The notes under the pieces: model-generated | Databases searched by the model: none | What the model was told of the DNA's origin: nothing | Seen by the model: only the letters and a program-made list of their open reading frames with translations | Position numbers and translations under genes: made by a program | DNA from: Actinomycetes bacterium | GTDB lineage: Bacteria; Actinomycetota; Actinomycetes; Mycobacteriales; Mycobacteriaceae | Direction of reading: 5' to 3' | Assembly: GCA_023404955.1 (NCBI GenBank) | Contig: JAEXZY010000039.1 | Coordinates: 9,611 to 73,610, forward strand | Length of the DNA: 64,000 bases | Shown here: one piece after another, positions 60,707 to 64,000 of the stretch | Layout of the letters: every line of letters starts with the position of its first letter | Numbering within the stretch: the first letter of the stretch is position 1

Positions 60707-62473
60707 TTACTTCGACTCCGGTTTGGCGTCGATGCCGGACTCCTTGCGCTGCTGCGCGGTGATCGGCGCCGGCGCATCGGTGAGCGGGTCCACCCCGCCA
60801 CCCGACTTCGGGAACGCGATGACCTCGCGGATCGAGTCCACGCCGGCGAGCAGCGCGACGATCCGGTCCCAGCCGAACGCGATGCCACCGTGCGGCGGCG
60901 CACCAAAAGTGAACGCGTCCAACAGGAATCCGAACTTGTCCTGAGCCTCGTCGTGATCGATGCCCATCATCGCGAACACCCGCTCCTGGATGTCGCGGCG
61001 GTGGATACGGATCGACCCGCCGCCGATCTCGTTGCCGTTGCAGACGATGTCGTAGGCATTGGCGAGCGCAGAACCCGGGTCGGTGTCGAACGTCGCCTCG
61101 GATTCGGGCTGCGGCGCTGTGAAAGCATGATGCACCGCAGTCCACGCGCCCGACCCGACGGCGACGTCGCCGGAGGCGGTGGCCTCGTCGGCCGGCTCGA
61201 ACAGCGGCCAGTCCACCACCCAGGTGAACGCCCACGCGGCCGGATCGATCAGGTCGAGACGCTTCGCGATCTCGATGCGCGTCGCCCCTAGCAGCGCACG
61301 CGCCGCCTTCGGTGTCCCCGCCGCGAAGAACACGCAGTCACCGGGCTGGGCGCCGACGTGGGCGGCCAGCCCGGCGCGTTCGCCGTCGGACAGGTTCTTG
61401 GCCACCGGACCGGCCAGCTCGCCGTCCTCACCGATGAGCACGTAGGCCAGCCCCTTGTGCCCACGCTGCTTCGCGAACTCCTGCCAGCCGTCCAGCGTGC
61501 GCCGCGGCTGCGAGGCTCCGCCGGGCATCACCACCGCACCGACGTAGGGCGCCTGGAACACCCGGAACGGGGTGTCGGCGAAGTACTCGGTGCACTCCAC
61601 CAGTTCCACCCCGAATCGCAGGTCGGGTTTGTCGCTACCGAAGCGACGCATCGCCTCGGCGTAGCTGATGCGCGGAAGCGGAGTCGGTAGGTCGTAGCCG
61701 ATCAGCGCCCACAACGCGCGCAGCACCTCTTCGGACACCGCCATCACGTCGTCGGCGTCGACGAAGCTCATCTCCATGTCGAGCTGGGTGAACTCGGGTT
61801 GGCGGTCGGCGCGAAAATCCTCGTCGCGGTAGCAGCGCGCGATCTGGTAGTACCGCTCCATGCCCGCGACCATCAGCAACTGCTTGAACAGCTGGGGGCT
61901 TTGCGGCAGCGCGTAGAAGGAGCCGGGCTGCAGGCGGGCGGGCACCAAGAAATCGCGGGCCCCCTCCGGCGTCGAGCGGGTCAGCGTCGGGGTCTCGATC
62001 TCGACGAAGTCGTGATCGCCCAACACCGCGCGCGCGGCCGCGTTCACCTTGGAGCGCAACCGGATTGCATGCCCGGGGCCTTCACGGCGCAAATCCAGAT
62101 AACGGTACTTGAGGCGCGCTTCCTCGCCGGCGGTCTCGTCGAGCTGGAACGGCAGCGGGGCGCTCTCCCCCAGCACCGTCAGCGACGTCGTGTTGACCTC
62201 GACCTCGCCGGTGGCGATCTCGGCGTTGGCGTTGCCCTCGGGACGGATCTCGACGACGCCGGTGACGGCGACGCAGAACTCTGCGCGCAACCGGTGTGCC
62301 TGAGCCAGCACGTCACCGTCGCGGAACACCACCTGCGACACCCCGGAGGCGTCACGCAGGTCGATGAAGATGACGCCACCGTGGTCACGGCGGCGCGCCA
62401 CCCAGCCGGCCAGCGTGACCGTCTGCCCGGCGTCGGCGGCACGCAACGATCCGGCGGTGCGGGTACGCAGCAC
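60707..62473 (-). CDS. aspS: Aspartyl-tRNA synthetase (probably nondiscriminating AspRS)
   Basis: Charges tRNA-Asp, and in mycobacteria generally also tRNA-Asn for transamidation. The 588-residue bacterial-type class II enzyme has the N-terminal OB anticodon-binding domain (GWVARRRDHGGVIFIDLRD), the catalytic motifs FVEIETPTLTRSTPEGARDF and FRADRQPEFTQLDMEMSFVD, the inserted GAD domain, and motif 3 in GIAFGWDRIVALL. GTG at 62473 has AAGGAG upstream. A TAGACT -10 box lies near 62511-62516 on the minus strand. Confidence 0.97.
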   Translation of the reverse strand: MLRTRTAGSLRAADAGQTVTLAGWVARRRDHGGVIFIDLRDASGVSQVVFRDGDVLAQAHRLRAEFCVAVTGVVEIRPEGNANAEIATGEVEVNTTSLTVLGESAPLPFQLDETAGEEARLKYRYLDLRREGPGHAIRLRSKVNAAARAVLGDHDFVEIETPTLTRSTPEGARDFLVPARLQPGSFYALPQSPQLFKQLLMVAGMERYYQIARCYRDEDFRADRQPEFTQLDMEMSFVDADDVMAVSEEVLRALWALIGYDLPTPLPRISYAEAMRRFGSDKPDLRFGVELVECTEYFADTPFRVFQAPYVGAVVMPGGASQPRRTLDGWQEFAKQRGHKGLAYVLIGEDGELAGPVAKNLSDGERAGLAAHVGAQPGDCVFFAAGTPKAARALLGATRIEIAKRLDLIDPAAWAFTWVVDWPLFEPADEATASGDVAVGSGAWTAVHHAFTAPQPESEATFDTDPGSALANAYDIVCNGNEIGGGSIRIHRRDIQERVFAMMGIDHDEAQDKFGFLLDAFTFGAPPHGGIAFGWDRIVALLAGVDSIREVIAFPKSGGGVDPLTDAPAPITAQQRKESGIDAKPESK

Positions 62474-62510
62474 GAAGTACTCCTTCGAAAACGGTGGTGA
62501 TCGACGAACC

Positions 62511-62516
62511 AGTCTA
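62511..62516 (-). promoter_or_regulatory. Candidate -10 box of aspS
   Basis: TAGACT on the minus strand (TANNNT) lies 38 bases before the GTG of aspS at 62473. This leaves room for the AAGGAG ribosome site. No -35 element is obvious. Confidence 0.35.
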
Positions 62517-62524
62517 GAGGTGGG

Positions 62525-62541
62525 GTCCGGCCGCGCCGGAC
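62525..62541 (-). terminator. Hairpin after the LuxR-type gene
   Basis: A 7-bp stem GTCCGGC/GCCGGAC with a CGC loop lies 11 bases downstream of the LuxR-type stop (minus strand). It lies between that gene and the aspS promoter and may end the regulator's transcript. No U-run follows. Confidence 0.45.
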
Positions 62542-62552
62542 GGTGCGGGTCG

Positions 62553-64000
62553 TCAGCGGGGTATCGACATGGTGCGCAGCTGCCGTCGCGAGGTGATGTT
62601 GAGCTTGGCGAACACCTTGCGCAGATGCCATTCGACGGTGTGGGCGCTGATGAACAGCGCGGCGCCGATCTCGGCGTTGGTCATCCCCTCGGCGACCAGC
62701 CCGGCGATCTGGGCTTCCTGCGCGGTCAGCGCGCTTACCGAGCTTCCCGTCTTCGAGGCACGCACCTTCTCGCCGGTGGCGACCAGCTCTCGACGTGCCC
62801 GCTCGGCGAAACCCTGTGCACCCATCCCCGTGAACATCTCGTGCGCCGCGGTCAACTCTCGACGCGCGTCGGTCCGGCGGTTGTTCCGGCGCAGCCACTC
62901 GCCGAACTGCAGGCGGGTCCGAGCCAGGTGCACCGCGGCTTCACTGCGGCCCAGGCATTCGACGGCCTGACCGAAGAGATTCGCCGCCGCGGCGTCGCCG
63001 GCCACCATCGCCTGTGCCGCCGCCACCACGCCGCGGCCCCAATCGGTCGCACCGGCACCGGCCTGCAGTCGTTCCACTGCGTCGCGCGCCGCGTCGCCTG
63101 CGCCTGTGCGGGTCGCTGCCTCGATCAGCTCGTACAGGCACACCCCGTGGAATCCCAGGTTCTCGGTCGAGCAGCAGTCCCTGGCGGCCGCCAAAGCCTC
63201 CGCGTAACGGCCCTGGCCGTTGTACAGCACGGCGGCGGCGTAGCTCAGCAGGCTCTGCAGCCGGCCCTCCCCGCGCGACACGGCGTCGGCGGTGAGGGCG
63301 CCGATCATCTGCTCGGCGTAGGCCGCATCTGCACGCCACGCCGCCAACAGCACCTCGTGGTAGCGCACCGGCGACTGGGCCGCGGTCGCCGACGCAATGG
63401 CTGCGGCCTCGTCGAGAAGCTGTGCAGCGGTGTCGAACTCACCGTTCAGCTGGTGTGCGCCGGCGCGGTACGCGAGGGCGCGGGGCAGCCCGGCCAGCGC
63501 CCCGCCGCGGCGGGCGAAGCTGACGGCGACGCTCGACAGGTGGACAACCGCGCCCTGGTCCCACAGTTCATGAGCCGCCGATTCCTGCAGGATCGGAAAC
63601 GCCGGCACCTGCAGCCAACGGCCGACGGCCGACTCGTCGGTATCTGCCTGCTCGCGCATCGCGGCCAGCGCCTCACCCAGCGCGGCGGTGCCGGCGCCTG
63701 GTCCGCCGATAATGCGCTCGGCGGTGCCCTGCAGCAAGACGTCGACGGGGCGCAGGGTGTCATCGACGATGCGTAGGGCTGCCAGCGCCGCCTCCGCCGC
63801 CTCCGCCAGCCTGCCCGGCGGCGCGGCTCGGCCCGCGTACATCAGCGCCGCGATCGCCTCCACGTAGCTCTCCCGGGATGCGTGATCGTCCAGCCCCTGC
63901 AGTGCGTCGGCGGCGGCCAGCAGCGGCGGCGCGGTGTCGGCGACCGACGGCGCCCCGTTGGCACCGGAGCGGCTGCGCACGAACAGCATCTGGGCGCGCA
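62553..64000 (-). CDS. LuxR-type transcriptional regulator, C-terminal part (runs off the right edge)
   Basis: About 480 C-terminal residues of a large MalT/LuxR-type regulator. Ala-rich TPR-like helical repeats (for example ALAAARDCCSTENLGFHGVCLYELIEA) form the sensor region. The C-terminal LuxR helix-turn-helix is LTAQEAQIAGLVAEGMTNAEIGAALFISAHTVEWHLRKVFAKLN, ending with SRRQLRTMS. The N-terminal ATPase domain expected in this family would lie beyond the window. The frame is open to the edge, so the internal ATG at 63989 is not taken as the start. Confidence 0.88.
   Translation of the reverse strand, partial: RAQMLFVRSRSGANGAPSVADTAPPLLAAADALQGLDDHASRESYVEAIAALMYAGRAAPPGRLAEAAEAALAALRIVDDTLRPVDVLLQGTAERIIGGPGAGTAALGEALAAMREQADTDESAVGRWLQVPAFPILQESAAHELWDQGAVVHLSSVAVSFARRGGALAGLPRALAYRAGAHQLNGEFDTAAQLLDEAAAIASATAAQSPVRYHEVLLAAWRADAAYAEQMIGALTADAVSRGEGRLQSLLSYAAAVLYNGQGRYAEALAAARDCCSTENLGFHGVCLYELIEAATRTGAGDAARDAVERLQAGAGATDWGRGVVAAAQAMVAGDAAAANLFGQAVECLGRSEAAVHLARTRLQFGEWLRRNNRRTDARRELTAAHEMFTGMGAQGFAERARRELVATGEKVRASKTGSSVSALTAQEAQIAGLVAEGMTNAEIGAALFISAHTVEWHLRKVFAKLNITSRRQLRTMSIPR

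Overview
The window is chromosomal DNA of a mycobacterium, most likely a fast-growing Mycolicibacterium. It is GC-rich and densely packed. Most start/stop junctions overlap (ATGA or GTGA), and GTG/TTG starts are common. Gene order matches mycobacterial neighbourhoods I recognise: pyrR-pyrB-pyrC-(membrane protein)-carA-carB, pepQ-efp-nusB, aroC-aroK-aroB, aroE-mltG-ruvX-alaS, rarA, the transglutaminase/ATP-grasp genes, and aspS. No tRNA, rRNA, CRISPR array, insertion sequence or prophage was seen, and no gap between genes exceeds 300 bases.

Layout. 1-4890 (minus): pyrimidine operon entered from its pyrR end; carB runs off the left edge. 5004-9633: accessory single genes (serine hydrolase, DUF222/HNH protein, flavin monooxygenase, CitE-like protein). 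9688-22959: core block for translation (nusB, efp, alaS), shikimate pathway (aroB, aroK, aroC, aroE), peptidoglycan lytic transglycosylase (mltG), YqgF/RuvX, prepilin peptidase and a small membrane protein. 23060-24936: stress-type membrane protein, an FBP zinc-finger protein behind a structured leader, and an ArsR/SRPBCC pair with a clear palindromic operator. 25014-27185: rarA and a DUF3097 gene. 27244-36562 (minus): a tightly coupled five-gene cluster with two transglutaminase-fold proteins, a circularly permuted ATP-grasp/alpha-E fusion, a zinc metallopeptidase and an alpha/beta hydrolase, probably an uncharacterised peptide-ligase system.

36606-60703 looks like an accessory interval between conserved genes. 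It holds a DUF389 membrane protein; a DeoR-controlled carbohydrate or polyol operon (FGGY kinase, four ABC-importer proteins, dehydrogenase, BtpA-like protein, cupin); a divergent HxlR/thiolase pair with a 26-bp palindrome; two tandem deazaflavin oxidoreductases; and a 1427-residue AAA-ATPase/nucleotide cyclase.

The most notable locus follows at 53741-60703: eight genes with overlapping or nearly touching ends. The first encodes a 258-residue protein whose layout resembles encapsulin/HK97-fold shell proteins. After it come a polyprenyl diphosphate synthase, two small helical orphans, a CrtC/AttH-like protein, an SCP2-like protein, a large phytoene-desaturase-like flavoenzyme, and a Pro-rich protein with two copies of a 15-residue motif. 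I read this as a candidate isoprenoid-processing nanocompartment, not known to me in this form. The window closes with aspS and the 3' part of a LuxR-type regulator, both on the minus strand.
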